A stretch of 64,000 bases of DNA from Antedon mediterranea (GCF_964355755.1 NC_092676.1:30019871-30083870); one strand, 5' to 3'. Positions 43,001 through 54,500 are shown, counted from the first letter of the stretch. The notes: generated by a model from the sequence alone, not told the origin. Numbers and translations: made by a program.

Positions 43001-46000
43001 GCATACGTGGTGTACTGCATACGTGGTGTACTGCATACGTGGTGTACTGCATACGTGGTGTACTGCAAACGTGGTGTACTACATACGTGGTGTACTGCAT
43101 ACGTGGTGTACTGCATACGTGGTGTACTGCAAACGTGATATTACATTTATATATATCTTGGTATCTTTATTTATATACACATAATAAAATGCATTTTTTG
43201 CATTTTTTACAATAAAATTACAACAATATTAAAATGACATAAAAAACTTAAAATTTATGTATTTATACTGTCTTTGATAGTGAAATTGTTTATGTTGATA
43301 GATCTGATTAGACTTGAACTTGAACTACATTCATAATAAAATGTCTTTATTTGTAGACTGGAATAGTTAAACTTTTGATGAATGTTTATGTATCTCCAAA
43401 AATGAGTGGCTATGTTCCAGGGTATGTTATTTTACATTATTAATACAAACATTTATAATGTGTTCTGCCTTCAATATACTGGAGGTATACAACAACATTA
43501 AAAAACACTTCTATTTTAAAGTACTATTTATTTTATAAAACAAAAACAAAAATTCCATTTTTTATTTTATTTTGAGACAAGTTTTTTACTTCGTAACCAA
43601 TGATGGCATTCCTTTCTCTTATTTAGCTTTTCTTGTTTTTGTATTGTATTACTGTTTCTTATTGTTTATTATTCTTGTATTATTTGTCTTACCATTATAG
43701 AATATAATATATATATATAGTTTAAAATTTTACCAAATAATATATTTTAATTTTTTCAGCGATTATTTAGAATATTATACAGAGGTTCGTCATGCTGCTC
43801 ATTCAACCGTGACTGCGAGGGATGTTTACATTTTGTGGATGTTGCCTAGTTACATAGAGTATGTAAATGTAACCAATCACCCATCACTACCATTTACATA
43901 TAGACACATTGAAGATGTTGAGAATGTTGAAACTGACCCTAGAGTTGGAATCAAGTTTTATGTAAGTGTAATAAAATTGAAAATAGAGCATGAATACAAA
44001 TTTATGTGTTACAAGAATGTATTTTGTACTGTATATATTTGTACTGTCTTTCTTTTCTATTGGACAAAGTTGCAGTAACTATAATATACTATGCCTTAAT
44101 AATACTACACTTATCTACTTTTGTTACTGAGAAGTTAGTTATCTTAAAAATGTTTCAATTAACTGTACCTTATTTTAATAAACTGCACAATTTGTCAATA
44201 AACTGTACAATTTTTCAATTAACTGTACAATTTTTCAATTAACTGTACAATTTTTCAATTAACTGTACAATGTTTCAATTAACTTACCTTCTTTTAATAA
44301 ACTGCACAATTTGTCAATAAACTGTACAATTTTATAATTCACACTACAATTTTTCAATTAACTGTACAATTTTTCAATTAACTGTACAATTTTTCAATTA
44401 ACTGTACAATTTTGAAATTTTTTGAAAATTTAAAAATGTTTAAGTAACTGTACACTTTTTCAATTAACTGTACAATGTTTCAATTTTAACTGTGTTGTAT
44501 ATTCCTCTTCAGTTAAAATTAATCTAATTTGTTTTTGTGACAGGTGAAAACCTTATTCCATGATGACGTGATAGGCTTTCACTTTATGGTGAGACTGGAC
44601 CCACTTCACACCCTTCCACAGGGAGAGTACCATTTGATGTCAATGACACAGGTGTATTATGACTCTTGGGGGATACACAACCATTTTGAGGAAGACTACA
44701 CGTTTGATGTTGTACCCCATGCTCATCCTGTTGTACCTATTAAAATTACATTTGAAGGTAAATTCATTCCATGTCTTTAAGTTGAAAGGGAGCTTGTTTA
44801 GATAAGTTAACATTTGCTGTTGGAACAATCAATAATGTGTTATTTTGGTTCTATTATAGTTCCATCTAAGTATTCAGGACGTGAACAATTGGATGGTGAG
44901 AAAGATTTTTTTATAAATTTCTTGTTTGTTATAGGATATTACATATATACAGTTTTCTTGTTGAATATATTTTTTTTTTTTTTTTTACAGATATTAAATT
45001 ATCAACCTATAATGTTCTGTATGATGAGATTAACAACATTGTGTATGCTTGTTTCTTCAACAATACCATTAATGTGTAAGTTGATCTATATTAATTGAAA
45101 TGTAATCTAATTCAGAAATTTAATGTGCTATACTACTTTGCTTTAATACAATAATACAGTTATACTTATGCTATAGTATAATAATACAGTTATGCTATAG
45201 TATAATAATACAGCTATGCTATAGTATAATAATACAGTTATGCTATAGTATAATAATACAGTTAAGCTATAGTATAATAATACAGTTATGCTATAGTATA
45301 ATAATACAGTTATGCTATAGTATAATAATAAAGCTATGCTATAGTATAATAATACAGTTATGCTATAGTATAATAATACAGCTATGCTATAGTATAATAA
45401 TACAGTTATGCTATAGTATAATAATACAGCTATGCTATAGTATAATAATACAGTTATGCTATAGTATAATAATACAGCTATGCTATAGTATAATAATACA
45501 GTTATGCTATAGTATAATAATACAGTTAAGCTATAGTATAATAATACAGCTATGCTATAGTATAATAATACAGTTATGCTATAGTATAATAATACAGCTA
45601 TGCTATAGTATAATAATACAGCTATGCTATAGTATAATAATACAGCTATGCTATAGTATAATAATACAGTTATGCTATAGTATAATAATACAGTTATGCT
45701 ATAGTATAATAATACAGTTATGCTATAGTATAATAATACAGTTATGCTATAGTATAATAATACAGTTATGCTATAGTATAATAATACAGTTATGCTATAG
45801 TATAATAATACAGCTATGCTATAGTATAATAATACAGCTATGCTATAGTATAATAATACAGCTATGCTATAGTATAATAATACAGTTATGCTATAGTATA
45901 ATAATACAGCTATGCTATAGTATAATAATACAGTTATGCTATATTACTGCTAAAGCTATGCTAAAAAACTTATAGTTTTTTTTTTCAGTTATAAAGGTGG

Positions 46001-49000
46001 TTGTTTCATGACTGGAGATCTTCCATCCTATCTCACAGAGACACCTCACACATGTGAAGATTACTGTAACTGCACTTACTTAGAAAATCATCTGACTTTT
46101 GATAACTGTTCGAATTACGAACCACGACCTTCTAACTGCACTTGTGGTTGCGTACCAGATTGTATTGAAGATATGATGTCTTGTGAAATAGACTGCTTAA
46201 ATAATACATTCAGTAACGCTGATTTAAGCTCATGCTTAGCTGGTTGTAAGCGTGTTCAGGTAAACTGCACACAAGGATGCTGTATAGACACATGTGACAA
46301 AGATTTAGACTTGTGTCTGCTGAATAACTGTGTTGAGTGCAATTATTTTGCAAACTGTTCTGTTGAGTTGAAATGTGCAGAACAGTGTATTTCAAAGAAT
46401 GACGGCTGCAGTCAGACCTGCATTAGATCACCAGTAACATGCCACGAGAACTGTTCGAGTGCATCATGGGATTGTTTATTAAATTGTAACCAACTTTGTG
46501 GAGAATCTACAAATACCAACTGCAAGGAGTATTGCTATTCAGACTGCCTAGCTGATGAAAACCGATGTCTTAGCGATTGCTGTTACACAGATTGCAATGT
46601 GAATGCAACTCTTTGTACTCAACAGTGTTCCACTGATTGTAGGCTTGATGGTAACTGCATTATATCATGTTTATCTAACTGTAATTCAACTGGATTTACT
46701 TGCAATGAAACATGCGCTGCTCAAGTTTATGATTGTCAAGATAACTGTAACCAGAATTGTTCAGTAACCAGTTGTACAGTTATTATAGAAACGGATTGTG
46801 CTGAGGAAGAGGTCAATGACCTTGTGGAGAACATCTTAACAAACTATAGTTTAACAAATCTACATAATAATGGAATTATTGGTCTTGAAAAAGCTTCTTT
46901 GATGTTGACATCTGTAAATTGTTCCGGAAACTCTTGCACAACAGAGTTCCAGGTGACAAATACAAGCAGTAGTTGTTCTGCCACAGCTACAGAATACTGC
47001 CAAACAGATCTGGATTCATCTTGTGCTATCAACTGCGTTGGTCTTTGTGAAGCAACGTCATCATGTATTGGGGAATATCTTAATTGTTTGGACACGTGTG
47101 GCAGTGACCCCACTGGGACTTGTGATGTAGTCTTATTAAGAAACGTTTCAATCGATTTCTGTTTAATTGATGCATTGAATTGTATTCTGATGATGAGTAA
47201 CTGTTATTTAAGTTGTAATTCATCAGAATCGTGTTTAAAATGTGATGACGTGTACTGTGCCAGTAATTACACCCAGTGCGTGGAAATAGTTACCATGGAC
47301 AACAGAACATATTCAGCAGACAATGTCTTACATCAGACTTTAAATTTAACTGATGGTAATTCATGCTTGTCTGAATGTAATCGCAACTTAACCAAGTGTC
47401 AGCAAGTTTGCAGACAACATAATAACGTATCATATATCTGTCATTCTACCTGTTTAAGAGGGCATTATGGCTGTGCGTCACAATGCTTGACGTACATCAA
47501 CGAACAATCTATCTGTGGTATTGCTGATTCTACTACAAATACCAATGAAACAAACTTAATACATAACAGTGAATGCAACAGACAATGTGAAGATGACTTA
47601 GTTATCTGTAAGCAGTTATTCTCGCACATAATGAACAGAACAGTTAATAATATTACAACTGAACACTATTCTATTGCTGTTAACTGCTCGAGTTATAAAG
47701 AATGTGGCGATATCTGTAGCAACCTCTGCGCCAACACGCCCAGCTGCAGTATGTTTTCTTGCCAAGCACAATGTGTTCAGGATGCAACACATGGCGTATG
47801 TCACTCCGAAGTGAATTGTACCATTCTGAAGATGTGCGTAGAACATTCCCGGCGTAGGCGCAGAGATGCTGATCTCTTCCCAGCAGATGTAACTTTTGGT
47901 AGCTCATATACGACATCTAGAAGATTAAACCAAGAACCACTTAATCATACCTTATTGGTTGAAAGTAGAAAAAGACGGGAAGCATTTATTGCTAAAGAAA
48001 ACTCATTCAAAACTGTTTCAAGTGAATCCGATCTTGGTAATGTATGGAGTAATACTTTTGATATGAGGCACAACATCCAGCGGATCCGAAGGAGTTTACA
48101 CGACGCTGATATGAATAATACATATTTGAATATTAGTATCCAAGATGGCGGCGGGTTTGTAGAATCACAATGCACCACTAGGAATCAGCACTTAGAGTAT
48201 ATAAAATGCCTTGATACTTGTCTCGTTTATCCTAATGTATCAACAAATAATGTTAGCGGGGGTGATGTTATGAATAATGCCTCGCTCCAGAACACCTCTT
48301 CAAGTATTGGATGTGATAACTGCCAGAACATACAGCCGTCGTCACATGCAAGATGTTACACATTGTGCAACCAAACGGATGCATTTTGTTCCGCTAACTG
48401 CAGCAGTAACTGTACTACGTCTAATAACTGTAGTTGCAGTGAGTTCTGTAACAGACCTCTTGCAGAATGTTTGGCAATTTGCGATAAGACTTCTCTTAAC
48501 AGTTGTAATTGGTGTCGGTCGCTCTCTTGTGAAGAAGACTCATTCTGCTTGTGTGACAGAGTTTGTGTAAACATGACATTTATCGAAGTAAATAACAGCA
48601 AATGTGTTAGCGAATCCTATTGTACTATTTTACAAGAGATGTGCTTCTACGACTGTGAATGCAAGTTGCCACAGTATATATTCCGACATTGGAGAGGTAA
48701 GTGTATTTACCTTTTATTTAATTTGTAACAAGTAAGCAAAGCCATTCACACTTTGGCTAATGGAAATATTAATAAACATTTCAAAATAATATATAATAAT
48801 AAAAGGAAAATCTGTAATACTTATTGACTATGATTAGTTGATTAGTGAATATTAAAGGAAACAACAACAATTAGAAAAATTGCCTTATCAGCTAAGGACG
48901 GAGTAAGTGACGTGAATTATTTAAGAAAAGTGTCTCGGTAAATGTGATGGTGAATACGGGCACTGTTAAGCTTGGTTCCCACTAGAACGTAACGCAAGGA

Positions 49001-49821
49001 CGTAAATGCAACGCAAGCGTTTTAACCAATGACAAGCGAAGTTATAGACAGTTAGCAATCACAAGCGAATAAGCCATCGCTTGTGATTGGTCAATTCACT
49101 TGCGTTGCGTTACGTCCTTGCGTTGCGTCGCTAGTGGGAACCACGCTTTAGTCCCTACCTCACAATAATACAATGTAGGCCTACATGTTTAAGTACACTT
49201 TAGTTACTTAAAGTAAATTGAAATATCGCAGGTTTAAGTCAAATAAGACGCATATGAGGTTAACAGTACAGCATTCTATATCTATGCTTTTTCTTTATTT
49301 CAATTGTTTAATAGGATTGGATTCGAACGTTGGTAACCTCCTAGGTTTACTACCAGAGCCATACACTCTGTACGGCCTCGCACACGATGGACGAGCAATC
49401 ATGCAAAGCTTTGATTTTGGTGCCACGTGGGCGGCGATATTGAAAAGTGTATGGCTGGAAGCTAAAGATAAAGAACAATATATTGAAGCTACTAACTTGG
49501 AAGAGATTTTGAATTTAGAGCCAAATCTTGTATTTCAATCGGAATTTCAAAATGACACTTTTGGTGGTAAGTTCTCATTCTTATCTCATGTCAAAAATTT
49601 CATTCTGCGCACAAAATTGGCAGAATGACCCTTAGACTCAATAGCTGGTACTTCACGAAAACGAAAAAACTCTTTAATTCTTTTGCCTTCTTTCTGTATA
49701 GTGTCGTCGTTCCATATAGCACGTTTTAAATTTTCCTTTTTCAGTGTCTGGTGTTGGAATCCATTTCTTGAAGACGGTCTACGAATGGAAAGTAGATGGA
49801 ACTTGGAACTGTTGTAAATGA
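25034..49821 (+). CDS. Giant secreted cysteine-rich glycoprotein with WSC domain (4,083 residues, 34 exons)
   Basis: Exons: 25034-25124, 25483-25577, 25795-25920, 26508-26675, 26991-27108, 27584-27907, 28446-28709, 28943-29047, 29247-30538, 30997-31120, 31430-31516, 31710-31907, 32798-33073, 33403-34290, 34723-35076, 35332-37545, 37764-37987, 38252-38403, 38665-38783, 38860-39119, 39488-39797, 39927-40099, 40308-40546, 40994-41148, 42518-42630, 42742-42885, 43357-43421, 43760-43961, 44544-44757, 44860-44895, 44991-45075, 45989-48696, 49315-49566, 49745-49821. They sum to 12,252 nt with every junction in phase, strong support for one gene. A signal peptide (residues 1-27) and no later membrane span suggest secretion. 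Domains: repeated beta-sandwich-like units (for example 998-1030, 2390-2430, 2890-2930), Cys-rich blocks (about 1560-1890, 3080-3690), EGF-like (about 2325-2380), WSC (about 2680-2805), furin-type sites and an Asp-box near the C-terminus (SFDFGATW). Dense Asn-X-Ser/Thr sequons. I do not recognise the whole protein; a matrix or coat role is a guess. Confidence 0.85.
26143..26220 (+). repeat. tRNA-derived SINE fragment, glycoprotein intron 3
   Basis: A box B-like word GGTTCAAATCC sits within TTGGTGGTTGGCAATGC...CCAGGGTTCAAATCCTGACC, as in tRNA-derived SINE heads. Related, more decayed pieces occur at about 31552-31605 and 33222-33262. None can fold as a complete tRNA by eye. Confidence 0.5.
28103..28285. 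repeat. Family-B MITE in glycoprotein intron 6
   Basis: A near-complete copy starting AGCTTGGTTCCCACTAG after TTA and ending GGAACCACGCT before TCA. A 4-bp GGAA repeat near the right end is a small duplication. Confidence 0.85.
29247..30538 (+). other. Exon 9 of the giant glycoprotein: beta-rich region
   Basis: Encodes about 430 residues (431-861) with alternating hydrophobic strands and sequons. It contains segments such as YTFELFNILEFSIKDIWMN and ends in a strand-like run, NATFIINITVPEITTE. The donor is GAG|GTCAGT at 30538, chosen because it keeps phase 0 with exon 10. A second possible donor eight bases downstream would break the frame. Confidence 0.75.
30592..30862. repeat. Family-A MITE with internal tandem expansion, glycoprotein intron 9
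   Basis: The ends are AAAGCTCTGTCAAATC and GGTTTGATAGTGTAGACAGAGC. The middle repeats GTGATATGCCCAAATATGCTA and close variants about four times, so the element grew from an internal repeat. An intervening non-family segment lies at about 30715-30790. Confidence 0.75.
31921..32437. repeat. 52-bp minisatellite in glycoprotein intron 12, apparently exon-derived
   Basis: Ten copies of a unit containing TACTCACTTTTCCAGCTCAC then ATACATGTTAGCATTCTATC. The array starts about 14 bases after the exon 12 donor. The tail (32449-32480) matches exon 13 (32895-32934) with exact runs CATAAACAAACACT and TGAATATTCAAGAGTT. The unit itself resembles the preceding part of exon 13. Each unit carries a splice-acceptor-like TTTTCCAG. 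Confidence 0.9.
33288..33400. repeat. Truncated family-A MITE forming the exon 14 acceptor region
   Basis: The left end TGTCTACACTATCAAACC and the core TGCCCAAATATGGTAGTGAT and CCATGTCCATATATG are present. The element stops at ATTTTTTTGTCACAT, and the next bases TTTGCAG are the exon 14 acceptor. The right terminal repeat is missing, so the polypyrimidine tract is MITE sequence. Confidence 0.75.
35332..37545 (+). other. Exon 16 of the giant glycoprotein: Cys-rich block plus beta-sandwich-like units
   Basis: Codes for residues 1504-2241. A first part with CxC pairs (NCTCSKP, DCGCESM, CDCVNFC, CDCHITN, CHCSGVC, CQCFVP) carries many sequons. The later part has a unit FVKFGYKIQHTDSSNSPAYN followed by LTLFLDAVNF. 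That pattern recurs in exons 13 (YYIKVNHTSVSQSPAHHINV), 19/20 and 28 (YTEVRHAAHSTVTARDVYI). The repeat resembles DUF11-type beta-sandwich modules in layout only; I cannot confirm membership. Confidence 0.7.
37580..37690. repeat. Truncated family-A MITE in glycoprotein intron 16
   Basis: AAGCTCTTTCTGCACACTATC starts the copy and GTGTGATGTGCCCAAATAAT follows. The right half is not recognisable beyond about 37670. Confidence 0.65.
38252..38783 (+). other. EGF-like domain coding exons 18-19 of the giant glycoprotein
   Basis: The spliced sequence reads YTCVENTCCEDGEPC...CVTDSS...CETHRCLCYSGFALNAESTC, with the C-x-C-x3-G-F/Y-x-L spacing of an EGF-like C-terminus. The Arg codon is split across the intron. 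The following AGDILVFGLTVFH begins another beta-sandwich-like unit. Confidence 0.65.
38447..38575. repeat. Family-A MITE in glycoprotein intron 18
   Basis: The ends AAAGCTCTCTCTACACTATC and AGTTAGATAGTGTACATAGAG are flanked by TA. The core CATATTTGTGCACATCACAC is in the reverse arrangement. Confidence 0.8.
39240..39425 (+). mobile_element. 3' end of a non-LTR retrotransposon, glycoprotein intron 20
   Basis: AATGTGGAATTCCTTACCAA and the following codons resemble the LWNSLP...FKxxLKTxLF C-terminus of LINE reverse transcriptase proteins. It continues into TGTACAGCGCATTGAGAGC and an ATTATTTAT tail. Only the last ~180 bp are present. Confidence 0.6.
40620..40800 (+). repeat. Dispersed repeat, partner of the copy at 58440-58645
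   Basis: Located in glycoprotein intron 23. It contains GCCCACTAGCTAGCC, AGTGGCTGCGTGTGTGACAG, ACTAGTACACCGGGGTAACC and the TTTAAAGTGCACATGAG segment shared in inverted form with the lectin-gene copy. Confidence 0.7.
41114..42105 (+). repeat. 15-copy array of exon 24 end + splice donor + MITE end (57/72-bp units)
   Basis: Each unit holds the last 35 nt of exon 24 (starting TGCAACCCTTGATCATTG), the donor CAG|GTACAT, and the family-A MITE end AAAGCTCTGTCTACACTA. Nine units are 72 bp (with AAACTAGTTTGATGC) and six are 57 bp. The order 57-57-72 recurs three times, a higher-order pattern. The rest of the same MITE follows at 42106-42172. Both periods are multiples of three, which creates >1-kb open frames on both strands that are not genes. 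Confidence 0.95.
42176..42272. repeat. Two related hairpins in glycoprotein intron 24
   Basis: CAGGGAGTTGTAAAA and its complement, separated by 3 nt, form a 15-bp stem at 42176-42208. A second, imperfect version with the same left arm lies at about 42242-42272. They probably mark the ends of a small inverted element. Confidence 0.75.
42953..43136. repeat. 16-bp minisatellite in glycoprotein intron 26
   Basis: About 11 copies of CTGCATACGTGGTGTA, with two CAAACG and one TACATACG variant. Confidence 0.97.
44155..44480. repeat. 20-bp minisatellite in glycoprotein intron 28
   Basis: Repeats of AACTGTACAATTTTTCAATT with variants ending GTCAATA or GTTTCAATT. It is partly interrupted around 44281-44340. 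Confidence 0.92.
45163..45947. repeat. 24-bp minisatellite in glycoprotein intron 31
   Basis: About 32 copies of TATGCTATAGTATAATAATA followed by CAGY (Y = C or T at the last base). The C/T variant order could be used as an allele code. It lies wholly in the intron before the large Cys-rich exon. Confidence 0.97.
45989..48696 (+). other. Exon 32 of the giant glycoprotein: CxxxC-type Cys-rich domain and furin-type cleavage cluster
   Basis: A 2.7-kb exon coding for residues 3072-3974. The first ~620 residues are packed with CxxxC pairs (DCIEDMMSCEIDC, CLAGCKRVQVNC, CSADCS-like blocks) and Asn-glycosylation sequons. Next comes a Cys-poor basic segment with three proprotein-convertase type sites, HSRRRRR|DAD (about 3697), ESRKRR|EAF (3735) and QRIRR|SLH (3773). 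A second, shorter Cys-rich block follows. No known domain is recognisable in the CxxxC part. It may form helical hairpins held by disulfides (inference). Confidence 0.8.
48969..49147. repeat. Family-B MITE in glycoprotein intron 32
   Basis: A complete copy with TTA on both sides, AGCTTGGTTCCCACTAG at the left and CTAGTGGGAACCACGCT at the right. Nearly identical in sequence to the copy at 28103-28285. Confidence 0.9.
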
Positions 49822-51576
49822 ACCCAGAGATAAAGCTGAATGAGACGTCTATTGAATGTTGTATATAGAATTAAGACAAATGTTGTCCTAACATTTCACG
49901 AAAGACAACTTGAATGTTGAATGTTGATTTTATATAGAATTATGAATAACACATTTGTTCTTTCACGAATAACATGTTTTATAATTCAATAACAATGTCT
50001 TTATAACACATTACCATGATTAAATTGTTTGTACATCATAGAGTAAAATCTTGTAAATTTGTATTTTAAATCGATTTTTATTATTAAATTTAACGTTTTT
50101 GTTTCATTTTAAGTGTTTGTGAAGTGTTTCCTTGAGTAATGTGTCTACAAACGACGTAATAGAACAACGTAAATAGAATTTGACGCAAAACCATAGCAAT
50201 ATTAATTGCCAAACAGTGTGGTATGAGAAAATTCTCATTTACCGCGACCGAAGGCGTGGCCATAATATTATCGGTTTTGGAGGTAGGCCTACATCACATC
50301 TGAAATTTAAAACGGAGCAACTTTGTTAATCTTTTCTGTTTTGAAAAATCTTTCTCTTCCTTTTATTATCTCGTTACAAAATCAAATTACAATTCGAGAC
50401 CGGTGGCCGCCATTACGATTTGAAATCGTCTTCAAAATCAATAGGCTATTATAACTCCCTTTGGCCAGCTGGTGCTTTATTTCTTGTATCAGTGATGTAA
50501 CTTCTCTATCCGTATAGCCTACTAACCTTCCTACTTTCTAAAGATCTAGTTAATAGTTGCTGGAGTATTGTAGTCGAAGAAATTGCAATACAAGGCCATC
50601 ACATGATAGATAATTTGCCATAAACGATGATATAAAACTTTTATCTCAAAACAAAAGCAGAGAAATTTCAGGAGTTTAATATGTAATTTGAGAGGCTGTT
50701 TGATATCTGTTTGTAATTACTGATGTTAATAATTGGAAATACAGAACATACTGCTTCAAAAGATGATGATGATGTTTTGTGTTTTGAAGTAGGCCAAATT
50801 ATTATTAGAGAAATTCATTAGTTTATAATCAATGCTCATTTATTGTATAATATTATGAACTTTGTACCTTTATTTATAAAAAAAAATGACTTTAATTTGG
50901 CGTTTAGTCACCGCCAAATATTGAGTAAATATTTACTTTGTAAAACAGATATGCAATGCTCAATTTATTTATTTATTTAATATTTGTTTTTGTCAATATT
51001 ATATAGTTTTTAGTTTTCTTGTCATGTGGACAACTGCTTAAAGTAATTCGTACTTATTTTGATCTTCTTTCCCATATTGTCCTCTTTGAATCTTTACAAT
51101 TTACAATGAAAAAAAGAAGATACACTATTAAAGTAGTAAAGAACTGTCCAGAAGGAGGCCAAAATAAGTAACATCTTGAAATTACATTTTCTTAAATTCC
51201 GTGCGTTATATTACACTTTTCGTACCAAAATTATCTGATATTTCCACTTACAGTGTAAACCATTTCTATATAAGGGGCTTTCATACAGGTAATTGGAAGA
51301 GTCAATCAGTGTCAGTTTTCAAATCACGAAGGAACGTGTATTGTCGAATGAGATTTGTTGTATCTTGTAAACGAACTAAACAAAAGCAGCCGCATAAATA
51401 TTGTCAGACAGTTAAATATTCGTTATATTGGAATCGATCGAATTGAAGGTAATTATAAGCACACACACAGAGTTAAATGTTATTTAAGTTCGTCAGTGTT
51501 GAATAGCCTCATTATAGAATGTATATGTTCGCTGGATGACAGTAATATTGTTACTCTAATACGAGGTATTCGCTAG
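49822..51576. other. Region between the giant glycoprotein and lectin genes
   Basis: The first few hundred bases are probably the 3' untranslated region. The remainder should include the promoter and any untranslated exon of the lectin gene. Short open frames at 51201-51446 and 51355-51576 have no family signal. Confidence 0.5.
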
Positions 51577-54500
51577 ATGACGAGGATGTTTTTATTTATG
51601 AGATTGATGTTTTGGTTTTATTTTTTAGAACAAAGTAAAACAGGTAAGATATTTTCATTTTCACTTCATGCATTTGTTTTATGTTAGCATTTGATTACCA
51701 TAAGACCATCCATTCAACAATATATTTAAAATATAATAATAAAAAAGGAAAAAAATGGGATTTAAAAATGTATAAAACCAAAGTGAATGAATGCAAGGAC
51801 GACCCATAAAATCGACAAGTGAATTTATTTCCAATGGTGGGGTCCATTGCAAGAAGAAAACTGAGATGTGAAAAGTGAACAAGGATCATAAGAAGGACAT
51901 GGAATTAAGTGTGAAGGACATAATTAAAATATTACATTAAAAATGTAAATAGGCCTAAAGGTAATATAAAAAAGTACAGATTATGTTTCGATTCAAATGA
52001 TTATTTTTCTTTTCAGTTTCGGCAGATTCTTACAGATTGAAAGATGGTGATAGTTGGTTGCAAGGAAGACTAGAAGTCGAACATTCTTCGGAGTGGGGCA
52101 CAGTATGTGAAGATTTATTTGACTTGAATGCCGCGCACGTTGCTTGTAATTCTATAACACGTGGTAAAGCATCAAGTTTTAATACATGTGGTGGTGGCAG
52201 CGGTCGTATTTGGCTTAGCCAGTTACAGTGCAACGGTGACGAAGCAAGTCTGGAAGAATGTACTCACAATGGTTGGGGGAACGAGCCGCACGGCTGTCAT
52301 CATTCGCAAGACATATGTGTTGTTTGCGGTAAGTAAATGGAAATATCTTTAAAAAAGTTGTGTAAGATCGTGCGCGTATCTAGTCGATAGATAGACAGTA
52401 AATATATATATGCTAAAACTGTCGGCTTACCAATTTTTAAGATATGCATAGAATCACGCAAGACGATTGGGTTATTTATTCTATAGATAAAAACCAACGT
52501 TTTTAGATGATATTTTAAAAACAGGCCTAGCAGCACAGTTAAACAGAAATGAAAGCATTTTTTCTATTGAAAATTTATTTTAACAAATTGGCCTATATGT
52601 AAAATTTATACAATATATTTTAAAGTTGGTGTATTTTTACGTACAATTACATAATCCCAATTATTGTAACCAAAATAATATTTTGAATATTGTAGTAAGC
52701 TGTTCTGATCCGCTAGGCATGGAAAATGGGTCAATTCCGAACGCTGCCATAAGCGCCACGTCTGGTGATGACCCTCAATCCGGTAGACTTAATGATCCGA
52801 GTGGCTGGCTTGTAACATTTCCATCGGTTGGGTCAGAATGGATCCAAGTCGACCTCGGTGTTGTTAAACTGGTAACGGGGATTATTGTACAAGGTTGCAA
52901 CGTTGGGAATTGGGTAGAACATTACAGTGTACGACATAGTGTGATTGACGACGATGTTTCGTTTCAAAACACGGTTGTCGGTGGAGAAGGAGAAAGTAGT
53001 TATTTGTTAAGGGTACGTAGCGTAATAATTAGTTTTATTAGATAATGATTGTGCTGTTGAAAAATACACTTTTTCAATTTAGTTTATCATAAAAACTTCA
53101 GTTTTCATTTTGAAATGTATAATCATTATGCATCACATACAAAAACAATTGACATCAGAAATAAAATTTGTATACATGCTGGCATCATGGAGATATCAAA
53201 TAAACGGTATACCTCCATGATTCTAGTAACAAACGGATATACAGTACGTTTTACGCTCTGTTTGAAATTAGACAACTTCTTGCCATTATTAATTTTTCTA
53301 ATTACATTATCAGAAAAATACTAATATACATAATATTTATATTATTATCCTCTGCAGTTTACCGGAAATACAGATCGTCACACGCCAGTTAAGACATCTT
53401 TTTACAATCCAGTCGAAGCACGTTTTATCCGTATCGAAGTGTTGATGAGCAATATCTTCTGCATGCGATTCGAAATTCTAGGCTGTCAAGGTAAGCTGGG
53501 CAATCGCATATTATAAACGATAAACGAATGATAAAATACTTTTATTGCAACTTTTGGGTTGAATTATACAAAAATATATAGGCTAATTATACTTAAATGT
53601 CAAATTACACAAAACATTATAACTGATTGAATTTATACTACTCTATGTTTGTTTGTTCTTATTTCGAATTCATACAAAATTATTTAAAAAACAGGTCGAT
53701 ACATAACATAACAGTCAAATGATAAAACTTCAGGAAAAAAAGAAAGTAATAACATATGGTGATGAATATATCAAGACAATCCAATTAATGATTAATTTTA
53801 GTAGAAATTTACTCTGTTTTGCTTTAATTTACTTATTAATGAATGATCATATTCTGATATGTAACATGTTTTACTAGAAATTGACTGGTGCCAGTCATCC
53901 CCTTGTATACATGGACTGTGTGTGAACCAGGGATTACAATACAACTGTCAGTGTAACCACGGATACGAAGGAACCAATTGCGACATAGGTAAGGAGGCGG
54001 CGTAAGTATTGACCAATCATGACGTGATGGATCATCCTAACCTTTGCGTCGTGATTGGTCAACAACTCACTTGCGTGTGCGCGTACATTGTTACGTTGCG
54101 TTTCTAAAGCTTGGCTCTCACTAGCCGACTAGACGTGACGCAAGGACGTACACGCAACGCAAGTGAGTTGACCAGTTCGAATAATTCATCGCGTGTGATT
54201 GGTCAAATCAATAACGTTGCGTTCTGTCGTGTTTGAAAGTTATGTTTTAAATGTGTATTTAAAAGAAATAATGTCGAACGTTTTGTTTCTTCTTTTTTTT
54301 TCCAGTTGTGCCTACTGTTTCAATGCTAATAATAGGCCACACTTTTTATAATACTTTAACTAAAGCTAACTACACAGACGCTGTTGAACTGTGTGAAAAG
54401 TCATACAATGCCAGACTGCCAGTGTTCAGAACAAGATCATCAACCAGCAGGAGAACGTTCATACCAGTAGAACGATTTTGGTTGTCCCTGAATGACAGAG

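Noticed and set aside
46210-48601. Minus-strand and alternative-frame open frames over the Cys-rich exon
   Set aside because: They are shadows of the in-phase exon 32 frame, which has dense conserved Cys spacing and splice-phase support.
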